Assembly: GCF_000194625.1 (NCBI RefSeq)
Contig: NC_015320.1
Coordinates: forward strand, 1,472,612-1,536,611
DNA from: Archaeoglobus veneficus SNP6
GTDB lineage: Archaea; Halobacteriota; Archaeoglobi; Archaeoglobales; Archaeoglobaceae
Direction: 5' to 3'
Length of the DNA: 64,000 nt
The notes under the pieces are model-generated. The model did no database searches and was not told the DNA's origin. It was given only the letters and a program-made list of their open reading frames with translations. The stretch's first letter is position 1. Every line of letters begins with the position of its first letter. The translations under genes and the position numbers were made by a program. Shown here piece by piece: positions 24,953-32,462 of the stretch.

Positions 24953-26164
24953 ATGATTCTCAGAGGGAAAATCCTCTACCACGGCGAGATTGTTGAGGCG
25001 GGAATCGAGTTTGAAGAGAGAATCCTCCAGATAAGAAAAGAACTCGACGGTAAAAATGTAAGAGGAATTATTCTACCTGCTGCAATAGATGTTCACGTTC
25101 ACTTCAGAGACTTCAAAGAAAAGCACAAGGAAACGATTGAAACTGGCTCACTCTCAGCACTTCATGGAGGAGTTTGTCTCGCAGTAGACCAGCCCAACTG
25201 CAATCCAGCGATAACGGATGCAGACGCGTACTTAGAGAGGGTAAAGAGGGCAGAGAAGAAATCATACATCGACTACGGCCTGAACGTTGCCCTGACCGAA
25301 GAAAACGCCGAGAAAATAGGAGTAATTCTGAAGAAAATCGAGGAGAAAGGTTACGTTATTCCGGCAGTTGGAGAGGTTTTCCTCCAGCATTCAACGATGC
25401 AGGTTAGCTACGAGACCTTAAAGAAAGTCGCGGGTATTCACAGAATAACAGTCCACGCAGAGGATGCAGAACTCGTGAAGTGCAACGACATCCCCAACTT
25501 CGATTGCAGGCCTCCGGAAGCAGAGATTAAGGCTGTGAAGAAGTGTGTTGAAATGGATAGTTTCCACTTCTGCCACATTTCGACTGTAGAAAGCGTGGAA
25601 CTTATAGGTAGCTCGAGTTCTACGGCAGAAGTAACACCGCATCACCTGCTGCTCTCCATTGCCGACGCGGAAAGGCTGAACGGCTTTGTCAACGTTAATC
25701 CACCACTCAGGAGCAAGGAAAATGCCATAGCCTTGCTCGAAAATATCGCAGCAGTGGACATAATAGCCTCTGACCACGCCCCACACACACCAGAAGAGAA
25801 AAAAGAGGGTGTGCCAGGATTTCCCGGAGTCGAAACGATGTACCCACTCATGCTCGCCCTCGTAAGAAAAGGAGTTGTGGGAATAAAAACTGTCACCGAA
25901 AGACTGTCCACGAATCCGGCTGCGATATTCGGACTGAGAGGGTACGGAGGAATAGAAGTCGGAAACTATGCGAACTTGGCCATCTTCGATTTCTCCAAGG
26001 TTGAAAAGATCAGAGGAAGTACCCTCCATTCCATGGCTGGATGGACGCCCTACGAGGGGTTTGAAGCAATATTTCCATCTCAGGTTTACGTACGGGGCGT
26101 TAAAGCTCTTGAGGGGGGCGAGGTCCTGATAGAGCCGGGCTTCGGTCGGACCTTAAGGGAGTAG
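24953..26164 (+). CDS. pyrC: Dihydroorotase
   Basis: The 403-residue amidohydrolase has DVHVHFRDF (metal HxH), DQPNCNPA, AVGEVFLQ (the family's Lys is absent at this site), TVHAEDAEL, FCHISTVESVE and IIASDHAPHTPEEK with the catalytic Asp. It closes N-carbamoyl-aspartate to dihydroorotate in pyrimidine synthesis. TATAAATC lies about 26 bases before the ATG, so it is probably leaderless. It stands alone; the end of the gene is followed by the IS481-family element. Confidence 0.92.
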   Translation: MILRGKILYHGEIVEAGIEFEERILQIRKELDGKNVRGIILPAAIDVHVHFRDFKEKHKETIETGSLSALHGGVCLAVDQPNCNPAITDADAYLERVKRAEKKSYIDYGLNVALTEENAEKIGVILKKIEEKGYVIPAVGEVFLQHSTMQVSYETLKKVAGIHRITVHAEDAELVKCNDIPNFDCRPPEAEIKAVKKCVEMDSFHFCHISTVESVELIGSSSSTAEVTPHHLLLSIADAERLNGFVNVNPPLRSKENAIALLENIAAVDIIASDHAPHTPEEKKEGVPGFPGVETMYPLMLALVRKGVVGIKTVTERLSTNPAAIFGLRGYGGIEVGNYANLAIFDFSKVEKIRGSTLHSMAGWTPYEGFEAIFPSQVYVRGVKALEGGEVLIEPGFGRTLRE

Positions 26165-26207
26165 CCTCACAAGGTATTTCAAAAATAACCTGTAACTTCA
26201 AACGCTA

Positions 26208-26260
26208 AGAGAGTTTTACGATGGTAGAAATCCTCCCAACGACTCTCTATACCCATTTTT
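26208..26260 (+). terminator. Hairpin and T-tract after pyrC
   Basis: AGAGAGT at 26208-26214 can pair with ACTCTCT at 26242-26248, and a run of six T follows at 26256-26261. This may end the pyrC transcript. The loop is long (27 bases), so the hairpin may instead be incidental and the T-tract alone the signal. Confidence 0.35.
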
Positions 26261-26272
26261 TAGAAACACGCA

Positions 26273-26287
26273 CAGTACATCAACAAC
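26273..26287 (+). repeat. Left 15-base target duplication of the IS element
   Basis: CAGTACATCAACAAC abuts the left inverted repeat and is repeated exactly at 27254-27268. Preceding CA is also shared, so the identity extends to 17 bases if the terminal bases are counted differently. Confidence 0.88.
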
Positions 26288-27253
26288 TGTGGTATCCCGA
26301 AATAATTTCACTCCTCAATCAACCACCTCCCGCTAAACTCAAACACCCTTTCAGCGGGCAACTTTCTCAGAAACGCCTGATAAGGAATCTCCAGTTCATC
26401 AAAATTCAGGCTCATGTGAGGCTTCACGTAATTATACCAGTAAACAAACTCATCCAGCGATTCAAAAAGACCAATTTTCTGCTCCATCAAACCAAAGAAC
26501 CTCTCTATCTTTCCATTGGTTTGAGGGTGGTTTACCCTCGCCAGAATGTGCCTTATTCCATTCTCCTTCAAGAATTCTTTAAACTTGTGCCTAGCCTTCT
26601 CTCTGCTTTTTGCAGCAACAAATTGGGTTCCGTGATCAGTAAGAATCTCATCTGGAATGCCATATTCAGCGAATCCCTTTCTCAGAACTCTGATTGTGTT
26701 CTCAGTTGTAGCGGAATCAAAAACACCGTAGCAGGTTATGAAGCGAGAAGCATCATCCATAAAGGCTATTATCCACTTCTCTCCAAGCATTTTCCAGTCT
26801 CCCTGCCATAAGGACATGGAGTGTTTTCTCTCGTATCTAACCCATTTCCTCCTCTTCTTCTTGTTCATGTTCTCCTCCACCAAACCGTGTTTGAGTAAAA
26901 CTTTGTATATGGTGTTGTGCGGAATGTGAATTCCATAATCTCTTTCTATCAGCTTTTCCAGTGGAACTGGGCTGAGTCTGTATTTGTTGTAGGTTTGCAG
27001 GATTATTTGTTCTATCTCTTTGTCTATCTGTTTGGGTTTTCTTCCCGATTGTCTCAGTTCTGGAATTTCTCCTGTTTCCTCGTATTGTTTTTTAATCTGG
27101 TAGATTCTTCTTGGTGTTACTCTCATCACAGCAGCTATTTCCTTCACTGGAGTTCCTCTGTCAAGTTGTCTGATTATCCACCTGATCTTTTTGTTCGTTA
27201 GTTTTCTCACAAGAGTTGGGTTTAGGGTTGTGAAATAATTTTGGGATACTACA
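26288..27253 (-). mobile_element. IS481-family insertion sequence, complete
   Basis: The 966-base element is bounded by imperfect 24-base inverted repeats (26288-26311 and 27230-27253; 21 of 24 positions match; both begin TGT and end ATTTCAC) and flanked by an exact 15-base direct repeat. It holds one transposase gene with an intact DDE triad. Intact ends, intact gene and perfect target duplication point to a recent and possibly still active insertion. It lies between pyrC and the H/ACA-like RNA. Confidence 0.9.
26308..27210 (-). CDS. IS481-family DDE transposase
   Basis: An N-terminal helix-turn-helix (GTPVKEIAAVMRVTPRRIYQ) is followed by a linker and an rve catalytic core with D in WQGDWKM, D in LTDHGTQF and E in TNGKIERFFG (about residues 138, 192, 236). 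The frame is open out to a TTG at 27267 and an ATG at 27261, but both lie in the flanking target duplication outside the element; GTG at 27210 is the first start inside it and gives 300 residues. The stop codon lies in the left inverted repeat. Confidence 0.9.
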   Translation of the reverse strand: MRKLTNKKIRWIIRQLDRGTPVKEIAAVMRVTPRRIYQIKKQYEETGEIPELRQSGRKPKQIDKEIEQIILQTYNKYRLSPVPLEKLIERDYGIHIPHNTIYKVLLKHGLVEENMNKKKRRKWVRYERKHSMSLWQGDWKMLGEKWIIAFMDDASRFITCYGVFDSATTENTIRVLRKGFAEYGIPDEILTDHGTQFVAAKSREKARHKFKEFLKENGIRHILARVNHPQTNGKIERFFGLMEQKIGLFESLDEFVYWYNYVKPHMSLNFDELEIPYQAFLRKLPAERVFEFSGRWLIEE

Positions 27254-27268
27254 CAGTACATCAACAAC
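27254..27268 (+). repeat. Right 15-base target duplication of the IS element
   Basis: Exact copy of 26273-26287, immediately outside the right inverted repeat. It ends about ten bases before the presumed promoter of the H/ACA-like RNA. Confidence 0.88.
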
Positions 27269-27273
27269 CAATA

Positions 27274-27286
27274 AAGCTAAAATACT
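27274..27286 (+). promoter_or_regulatory. TATA-like box before the H/ACA-like RNA
   Basis: GCTAAAATACTTC lies about 25 bases before the basal stem that begins at 27305. It is outside the insertion element and its target duplication, so the insertion spared it by a few bases. Confidence 0.4.
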
Positions 27287-27304
27287 TCGAAGTGCAACAG
27301 TACA

Positions 27305-27366
27305 TTGCTCCGCTCCCACGCCCGGGTGATGAAGCATGATCCCGGGTCGGTTAGCGGAGCAACAAT
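27305..27366 (+). ncRNA. Candidate archaeal H/ACA box guide RNA
   Basis: A 9-10 bp basal stem pairs 27305-27314 (TTGCTCCGCT) with 27353-27362 (AGCGGAGCAA) and is followed at once by ACA at 27362-27364. An internal loop (CCCACG at 27315-27320; TCGGTT at 27347-27352) forms the pocket. A 6 bp upper stem CCCGGG/CCCGGG (27321-27326, 27341-27346) is capped by a kink-loop, GTGATGA at 27326-27332 with ATGA at 27336-27339, the L7Ae-type box C/D-like motif. The distance from the upper stem to ACA is 15 bases, inside the 14-16 window known for these guides. The expected target has the form 5'-AACCGA-U-N-CGUGGG-3', allowing partial pairing. Open frames over it are not coding. The target was not identified. 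Confidence 0.8.
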
Positions 27367-27382
27367 CTTCAATAGCTTCAGC

Positions 27383-27400
27383 AAATATTTAATATATATC
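27383..27400 (+). promoter_or_regulatory. TATA region of the Yip1-like gene
   Basis: AATATTTAATATATATC lies 20-35 bases before the ATG at 27419, which has no ribosome binding site. The gene is therefore probably leaderless, transcribed separately from the RNA just upstream. Confidence 0.5.
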
Positions 27401-27418
27401 TGCAACACATTATTTTGT

Positions 27419-28054
27419 ATGCTTGATTTGCTTTTCAATCCTGACGAGTTCTTCAGAGTGGAAAAGGAGCAGAAGTTCTGGAGGGGTTTCGCAATCGTAC
27501 TGATTTCGGCAATTTTAGCATCGATAAACGGATATCTGATCGCGGAACCTATTTCAGAGTCAATCTACGAACAAATGGTGGAAAAAGTGCCAGCAGAGCA
27601 GGCAAGGATTGTTGCAGATACCACATATGTTGCATCCATAATCTCGCCAGCAGTAGGAGTGTTCATAATGTGGAGTGTTATAGCGGCAATTTTCCACGGA
27701 ATCACTGCAATTTTTGATGGAAAAGGTGAGTTTAAGAGCACGCTGAAGCTGACAGCCTACAGTTTCGTTCCCTCGATAGCCCTTTTCCCGGCGAACTTCT
27801 ACATTACTCTCGAAAACGCAAGACTCGTAGAGCAGTATGGCCTGGAGGCTTTAAAGAGCAGCGATATGGTGCTTGCATCCACCCTGCTCGGGCTCGCAGC
27901 CCTTATGTGGCAGTTCACCCTGTGGAGATTCGGGATAATGCACGCAAGGAATCTGGACAGAAGAAGTGCAACCATAGTTGCTGCTCTTCCAGCGCTGGCA
28001 CTGGCAGCTATAAGCGTCAATTCACTGCTCAATCTTCGCTCGCTGACTCCCTGA
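27419..28054 (+). CDS. Yip1-domain integral membrane protein
   Basis: The 211-residue product opens with MLDLLFNPDEFFRVEKE, the typical start of archaeal Yip1/YIPF proteins, and has about five hydrophobic segments including GFAIVLISAILASINGYLI, SPAVGVFIMWSVIAAIFH and STLLGLAALMWQFTLW. Function in archaea is unknown. The frame is open upstream to 27305, but that portion is the H/ACA-like RNA. Its last 26 bases overlap the convergent PhoU-like gene. Confidence 0.75.
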   Translation: MLDLLFNPDEFFRVEKEQKFWRGFAIVLISAILASINGYLIAEPISESIYEQMVEKVPAEQARIVADTTYVASIISPAVGVFIMWSVIAAIFHGITAIFDGKGEFKSTLKLTAYSFVPSIALFPANFYITLENARLVEQYGLEALKSSDMVLASTLLGLAALMWQFTLWRFGIMHARNLDRRSATIVAALPALALAAISVNSLLNLRSLTP

Positions 28055-28934
28055 CGGCCTTGTTGAAAGCTACCTCTCCAACCCCCCTCACCAGCATCGA
28101 AACGCACAGAAGCTCTCCGCTCGCAACTTTCTGGAGCTGTTCGGCGGCGTTTATTGCATCTTCGGCCATCAGAACATCACTGCCCGTGTACGCAGCGTAG
28201 GCTCTTTCAAAGACTCGTTTCGCTTCCACAAGAATTGGGACGAAGCTGGAAAAAGCAGACGGGGAAGCAGAAACTTTAATGGAAAAGCTGTAAAGCAAAT
28301 CTGCTATGTCCTCGAGATGCTTTGATACTACTCTCGTACCGAGGACGAAGCGCAGGTCACTCCACTTGCTTGGACAAGAAAGTTCCTTCAAAAGTTTGTT
28401 TTCCTGTCTCACTGCAAGCATGTAGAGCCTATCAGCATCCCTTTCGAGTTTAGTGACCTCAAGGAGTTCACGGGGGTTGTTTTTCTTTATACCAGTTTCG
28501 AGAAGCTGGAACATCGTGGATACAATCTGAGAGAGCCTGTTGAGCACATCTACAAGTTCCACCTCAGCAATACACTTGAGAGTAACTTTGTTCGGTTTTG
28601 CGTCGATTATCTCCATTCCTATCAGATTTCTCGCTATGTCGCTCATCCTCGTAATAAAACCCTGATTAAAGTCCCCTTCAACAATAATCTCGTCAAGCCC
28701 CTGAACATAGAGGGAATGCATGAAACGCTTTAAAAAACTGAAATCACATCGAGGGAGCTTTACATGGCCTTTTGACACCGAACTGCACTTCTTCGGGTGA
28801 ATTCTGATGTGATTCGTATCAACGTGGAGAACGAGTTCGTCACCTTTTCTGAGAGAGTTGGCCGTAATCCAGCTCTTGGGCAGGCTCACCATATAGCTTG
28901 AGCCGCCGATAAGCTGGAGTTTTCTAATTTCCAT
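28029..28934 (-). CDS. PhoU-like regulator with N-terminal AbrB-type domain
   Basis: Residues 1-45 (MEIRKLQLIGGSSYMVSLPKSWITANSLRKGDELVL in parts) form a SpoVT/AbrB swapped-hairpin DNA-binding domain; the rest is helical with two PhoU-type repeats (KLERDADRLYMLAVRQENKL, HLEDIADLLYSF). This archaeal architecture is thought to control phosphate transport, but no pst gene is nearby. The ATG at 28934 is chosen because a TTTTAATG box lies about 26 bases upstream and the AbrB domain starts there; the frame extends to 29102. Confidence 0.82.
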   Translation of the reverse strand: MEIRKLQLIGGSSYMVSLPKSWITANSLRKGDELVLHVDTNHIRIHPKKCSSVSKGHVKLPRCDFSFLKRFMHSLYVQGLDEIIVEGDFNQGFITRMSDIARNLIGMEIIDAKPNKVTLKCIAEVELVDVLNRLSQIVSTMFQLLETGIKKNNPRELLEVTKLERDADRLYMLAVRQENKLLKELSCPSKWSDLRFVLGTRVVSKHLEDIADLLYSFSIKVSASPSAFSSFVPILVEAKRVFERAYAAYTGSDVLMAEDAINAAEQLQKVASGELLCVSMLVRGVGEVAFNKAVRESASED

Positions 28935-29016
28935 GAACAGTGATATTTCGAATTCATTAAAATCTTTTGCCCTCGAATGAGCAAGGTTAATAAACTCCCC
29001 TGCCCCGCAATATACG

Positions 29017-29613
29017 ATGAGGTACGACATTAAAGTCAATGATAAAAAATTCAACGTCGAAATTATAAGCGCAAAACCACCGCTTTTTGAAGTGTCTGTC
29101 AATGGAAAGCGTGCTACGCTGATAATAGAGGAAACTCAGGAAGTTGAGGCCATTAGTGGTAACGAAGTGAGGGCGGAAATGGCCGGAACGATAGTCAGGA
29201 TCGTCGTCGAAGAGGGAGAGAAGGTCGAAAAGGGACAGCCACTTCTCGTTCTCGAAGCGATGAAGATGGAAAGTGAGATTGCTGCTCCTTCAAGCGGCGT
29301 CGTGAAGAAGATACTCGTAAAAGAGGGAGAAAAAGTAAACGCCGGCACACCCCTCATTCTCCTCGATTCTGGAGAGGCTGGAGAGTCAGGCGATGGAGAA
29401 GCTATTACAGTTGCGATGGCAGGAATCGTTACAAAGGTGCTAAAGAACCCTGGCGAGGAGGTAAAGGAGGGTGAGGCAATACTGATTCTCGAAGCAATGA
29501 AAATGGAAAACCCCATAACCACTCCCTTCGATGGGGTCGTCGAATCCGTGAACGTCACAGAGGGGAGCAAGGTCTCCCCGGGAGACGTTGTGGCGAGGGT
29601 AAGGAGAAAGTAG
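29017..29613 (+). CDS. Protein with two biotinyl (biotin/lipoyl attachment) domains
   Basis: The 198-residue product carries two biotinyl domains in series, each with the EAMKM acceptor motif (Lys 83 and Lys 162), preceded by a 45-residue lead resembling the N-terminus of oxaloacetate decarboxylase or propionyl-CoA carboxylase carriers. The domains are joined by a Gly/Glu-rich linker (DSGEAGESGDGE). Biotin carriers usually have one such domain per chain. It is probably leaderless (TTAATAAAC about 26 bases upstream). No carboxylase gene is in the window; the iron alcohol dehydrogenase follows on the same strand 17 bases later. Confidence 0.85.
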   Translation: MRYDIKVNDKKFNVEIISAKPPLFEVSVNGKRATLIIEETQEVEAISGNEVRAEMAGTIVRIVVEEGEKVEKGQPLLVLEAMKMESEIAAPSSGVVKKILVKEGEKVNAGTPLILLDSGEAGESGDGEAITVAMAGIVTKVLKNPGEEVKEGEAILILEAMKMENPITTPFDGVVESVNVTEGSKVSPGDVVARVRRK

Positions 29614-29630
29614 TAAGTTCAGGGAAAAAC

Positions 29631-30779
29631 ATGCTCTCTTTCAGGTTTAGAGCAGCGAAGGCAATCATCGGATTTGACACAGTTTCTGTTCTGGGTAGTG
29701 AGTTGAAAAAGCTCGGAGCAGAGCGTGTAATGGTTGTCACGGGAAAAAACGTTGGAAAAAGCGATGTGTGTAGAAAAGCCATTAAAAGCATCGAGGCTGA
29801 AGGTGTTGAGTTTGTTCTGTGGGATGGTGTTAAGCCGGAGCCGGATGTGTACGTGATAGAGGAGGGAGTCTGTGCGGCAAAGGAGATCAAACCAGATGTT
29901 TTCATAGCAGTAGGCGGCGGTAGCTCAATCGACGCGGCAAAGCTCATAAATCTCTGCACGAACGGTCAAGCAGATATCTATGACTACATCCCTGAACCTA
30001 TTGGAAAGGGAAAGCAGGTAGAAAAGCTTAAACCGCTTATTGCAATCCCCACGACCTTTGGAACGGGAAGCGAAACCACATGCGCTGCGGTCGTTAAATT
30101 GCCAGAGCTGAACATGAAGGTAGGGATAATTCAGGAGAGTATGCTTCCAAGCCTGGCGATTATAGATGGAAGCATCGAGGCTCCGAAGAGCGTTGCGGCC
30201 AGTGCAGGGATGGATGCGCTGATGCACGCGATTGAAGCTTACACGTGCAGACCATACGGCGAGGTTGAAACGTACTTTTACTCCGGCTCAACTCCTTTGA
30301 GCGATGCTACTGCCGAGAAGGCAATAGAGCTGATAGGTGAGAACTTTATCGCATCCATGAACGGCAACGCCACAGCAAGACTCAACATGGCCATTGCGAG
30401 CTACATGGCTGGAATGGCCTTTGGAAACGCCGGTGTTCACATCCCTCACGCAGCATCCCACGCAATAGGCGGGTTAAAGCACGCTCCGCATGGAGTTTGC
30501 GTCGCTTCAACAGCCCGGGCAGTCCTTGAATTCATAGAGAGTGCAGTCCCTGAGAAGGTGAGAAGAATTGCCGAATTACTCAAAGCCGATTCTGCTGCTG
30601 AAGGAATCAGCAGGCTGATGGAGGAAGCAGGAATACCGTCGCTGCCAGAACTCGGAATAAGCAGAGATGATATCCCCGAACTCGTGGATAAAACACTCAA
30701 GCTAAAGAGGTTACTCGTCCTCTGTCCCAAACCCGTTGGCGAGACAGAACTGAGAAAGATTTTCGAGAAGAGTCTTTAA
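29631..30779 (+). CDS. Iron-containing alcohol dehydrogenase
   Basis: The 382-residue product shows the Fe-ADH family (type III): VMVVTGKNVGKSD, FIAVGGGSSIDAAKLIN (NAD binding), IPTTFGTGSETT, and metal ligands Asp/His in AGMDALMHAIEAY, HAASHAIGG and HAPHGVCVA. It reduces aldehydes or ketones or oxidises alcohols with NAD(P). The substrate is unknown. It lies 17 bases after the biotinyl gene and may be in the same transcript. Confidence 0.9.
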   Translation: MLSFRFRAAKAIIGFDTVSVLGSELKKLGAERVMVVTGKNVGKSDVCRKAIKSIEAEGVEFVLWDGVKPEPDVYVIEEGVCAAKEIKPDVFIAVGGGSSIDAAKLINLCTNGQADIYDYIPEPIGKGKQVEKLKPLIAIPTTFGTGSETTCAAVVKLPELNMKVGIIQESMLPSLAIIDGSIEAPKSVAASAGMDALMHAIEAYTCRPYGEVETYFYSGSTPLSDATAEKAIELIGENFIASMNGNATARLNMAIASYMAGMAFGNAGVHIPHAASHAIGGLKHAPHGVCVASTARAVLEFIESAVPEKVRRIAELLKADSAAEGISRLMEEAGIPSLPELGISRDDIPELVDKTLKLKRLLVLCPKPVGETELRKIFEKSL

Positions 30780-30803
30780 TTTTTGCTAACACGCTAAAGG
30801 CAG

Positions 30804-31724
30804 TCAATCCCTACCGAGGTCGTCCAGCAGATCTCTCGTTGCGAGTCTTACTGCTTCCTCCGAAGAGTACTTCGGCCTCCACCCAATGGCCTTGAGCTTT
30901 TCTATCGAAAGCAGCATAACCGGAACATCGCCCTTCCAGCCCCTCCTGCCTCCAGTGAACCTGAAAACAGGATTCAGGCCCATTTCCTCGCAGACGATTT
31001 CTGCAATCCTCTTCACCTTTACCTGATCCTCGCTACCAATGTTGAAAATGTTGACAACCTCGTTGCTCTTCAAACCGTAAAACATCCCGTCAACGCAGTC
31101 GGATATGTATATGTACGACTTGTTCTGCTCCCCATCGCCAAGTATCTCAAGTTCGTTTGGATTTCTCTTTAGCTTCATGATAAAGTCATATATTACTCCG
31201 TGGTTACTCCTTTTGCCAATAACGTTGGCGAATCGATAAATCCAGCTCTGCATTTCGAATGTGTGACAATACGATGCTATAAGAGCCTCGCACGCAACTT
31301 TCGAAGCACCGTAGATGGATATAGGTATCGTGGGGTAGTCTTCAGGCGTTGGTGTCGGAGCCTCGCCGTAAACGGTTGAGGTTGATGTGAAAACAATCCT
31401 GCCAACCCCAACCTTTCTCATCGCCTCGAGCAGGCGGTAGGTTGCGAGCACATTGTTGTCATATATTGCCTGAGGGTTCTCGCTTCCAATCCTTACGTCC
31501 GGATTTGCGGCGATGTGCCAGACTTCCTCCACTCCTCTCATAACCTCTTCAAGCTTTTCAGAATCCGTCAAGTCTATAACGTGAAGGTCAGCTTCAGGAT
31601 TAACGTACTCCTTACTGCCGGATGAAAGGTTATCTACAATGATTACATCCTCACCCATTTCAACGAGCCTATCTACAACATGGCTACCGATGAAGCCTGC
31701 TCCTCCTGTAACAAGAATTGACAT
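30804..31724 (-). CDS. NAD-dependent sugar epimerase/dehydratase (GalE type)
   Basis: A short-chain extended Rossmann protein of 306 residues: MSILVTGGAGFIGSHVVDRL, IIVDNLSSGSKEYV, WHIAANPDVRIGSENP, FTSTSTVYGEAP and the catalytic YGASK motif. Most similar in pattern to archaeal UDP-glucose 4-epimerases, used for surface sugars and N-glycans. The ATG at 31724 is set by TATATATATC about 25-33 bases upstream; the longer frame to 31802 overlaps the divergent Sm gene leader. Confidence 0.85.
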   Translation of the reverse strand: MSILVTGGAGFIGSHVVDRLVEMGEDVIIVDNLSSGSKEYVNPEADLHVIDLTDSEKLEEVMRGVEEVWHIAANPDVRIGSENPQAIYDNNVLATYRLLEAMRKVGVGRIVFTSTSTVYGEAPTPTPEDYPTIPISIYGASKVACEALIASYCHTFEMQSWIYRFANVIGKRSNHGVIYDFIMKLKRNPNELEILGDGEQNKSYIYISDCVDGMFYGLKSNEVVNIFNIGSEDQVKVKRIAEIVCEEMGLNPVFRFTGGRRGWKGDVPVMLLSIEKLKAIGWRPKYSSEEAVRLATRDLLDDLGRD

Positions 31725-31844
31725 AGCCGTAGGGGTAGCAGAAGATATATATACGGTTTTTGATATTCTGTTGTCTCGCTGGTCAAATTGTTGGCAAGGC
31801 AAACTATAAAATATATGGTCGCCAAAAATAGGGAGGTGATTACT

Positions 31845-32069
31845 ATGCTTCCGAATCAGATGGTCAGGTCACTCGTAGGCAAGACGATCAGGGTCGAAAT
31901 GAAGGGTGAGGAAAGCGATCTTGTTGGAAGACTCGAAAGCGTTGACGATTACATGAACATCTACATGTCGAATGCCGTGGAGTACAAAAACGGAGAGAAA
32001 CTGAGAAACCTTGGAAATCTCGTCCTCAGGGGTAACAACGTGATACTGATTCAGCCCTTTGAAGAGTAA
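31845..32069 (+). CDS. Sm-like archaeal protein (SmAP/LSm)
   Basis: The 74-residue protein has the Sm1 motif (LVGKTIRVEMKGEESDLVGRLESVDDYMNIYMSNA in parts) and Sm2 motif (NLVLRGNNVILIQP). SmAPs form heptameric rings that bind U-rich RNA. A strong GGGAGGTGATT precedes the ATG at 31845, with TATAAAATATAT about 35 bases further upstream. The frame is open to 31788 but the ribosome site decides. No ribosomal L37e gene follows, unlike many archaeal SmAP1 genes. Confidence 0.93.
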   Translation: MLPNQMVRSLVGKTIRVEMKGEESDLVGRLESVDDYMNIYMSNAVEYKNGEKLRNLGNLVLRGNNVILIQPFEE

Positions 32070-32099
32070 TTTATTTTAAAAAAAGAAGGAGAACCCCTG

Positions 32100-32462
32100 A
32101 TGGATACAAGAGAAGAGATTCTACAGATTCTCGAGGAGAAAGGGGCTATTCTCCAGAAAGACCTGTGGAAAGAACTCAAAATAGATAGCAGCAAGTGCTC
32201 GAGAATACTGAGAAAGCTCGAAAAAGAAGGACTGATAAGAAGAGTAGAGGTTGTAGTTGACGGAGTTAAAACCTTCAAAATAGTCCCGGCCGGAGCAGAG
32301 GAGGAAGAGGAAGAGGAGGAAGAGCTAAGCCTCCAGGCAATAATGGAGAGAATGGAAGATCTGACGGGTCTTCCTCCCTGCTTCGGCTGCCTCGAAAAAG
32401 ATTGTGAGGCAAGAAACTGTCTCAAGCTCGAAGTGTGGTTTTTGAAGAAGGCCAAATTTTAG
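32100..32462 (+). CDS. Winged-helix regulator with C-terminal Cys cluster
   Basis: The N-terminal half is a MarR-like winged helix (REEILQILEEKGAILQKDLW, KLEKEGLIRRVEVVVDG). A stretch of Glu (residues 64-74) separates it from a C-terminal CFGCLEKDCEARNC motif, that is C-x2-C-x4-C-x4-C, fit to bind zinc or an iron-sulfur cluster. This would be a sensor of metal or redox state, by inference. GAAGGAGAA precedes the ATG. Four-base convergent overlap with the YjbQ gene; 30 bases after the Sm gene. Confidence 0.78.
   Translation: MDTREEILQILEEKGAILQKDLWKELKIDSSKCSRILRKLEKEGLIRRVEVVVDGVKTFKIVPAGAEEEEEEEEELSLQAIMERMEDLTGLPPCFGCLEKDCEARNCLKLEVWFLKKAKF

Noticed and set aside
26208-26251. Hairpin AGAGAGT/ACTCTCT followed by ATA, considered as a second H/ACA RNA
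   Set aside because: No upper stem or kink-turn motif can be formed at the right distance; it is better read as a terminator of pyrC.
27261-27267. Transposase start codons at TTG 27267 or ATG 27261
   Set aside because: They lie in the target duplication outside the element, so they cannot be the native start; GTG 27210 is the first start within it.
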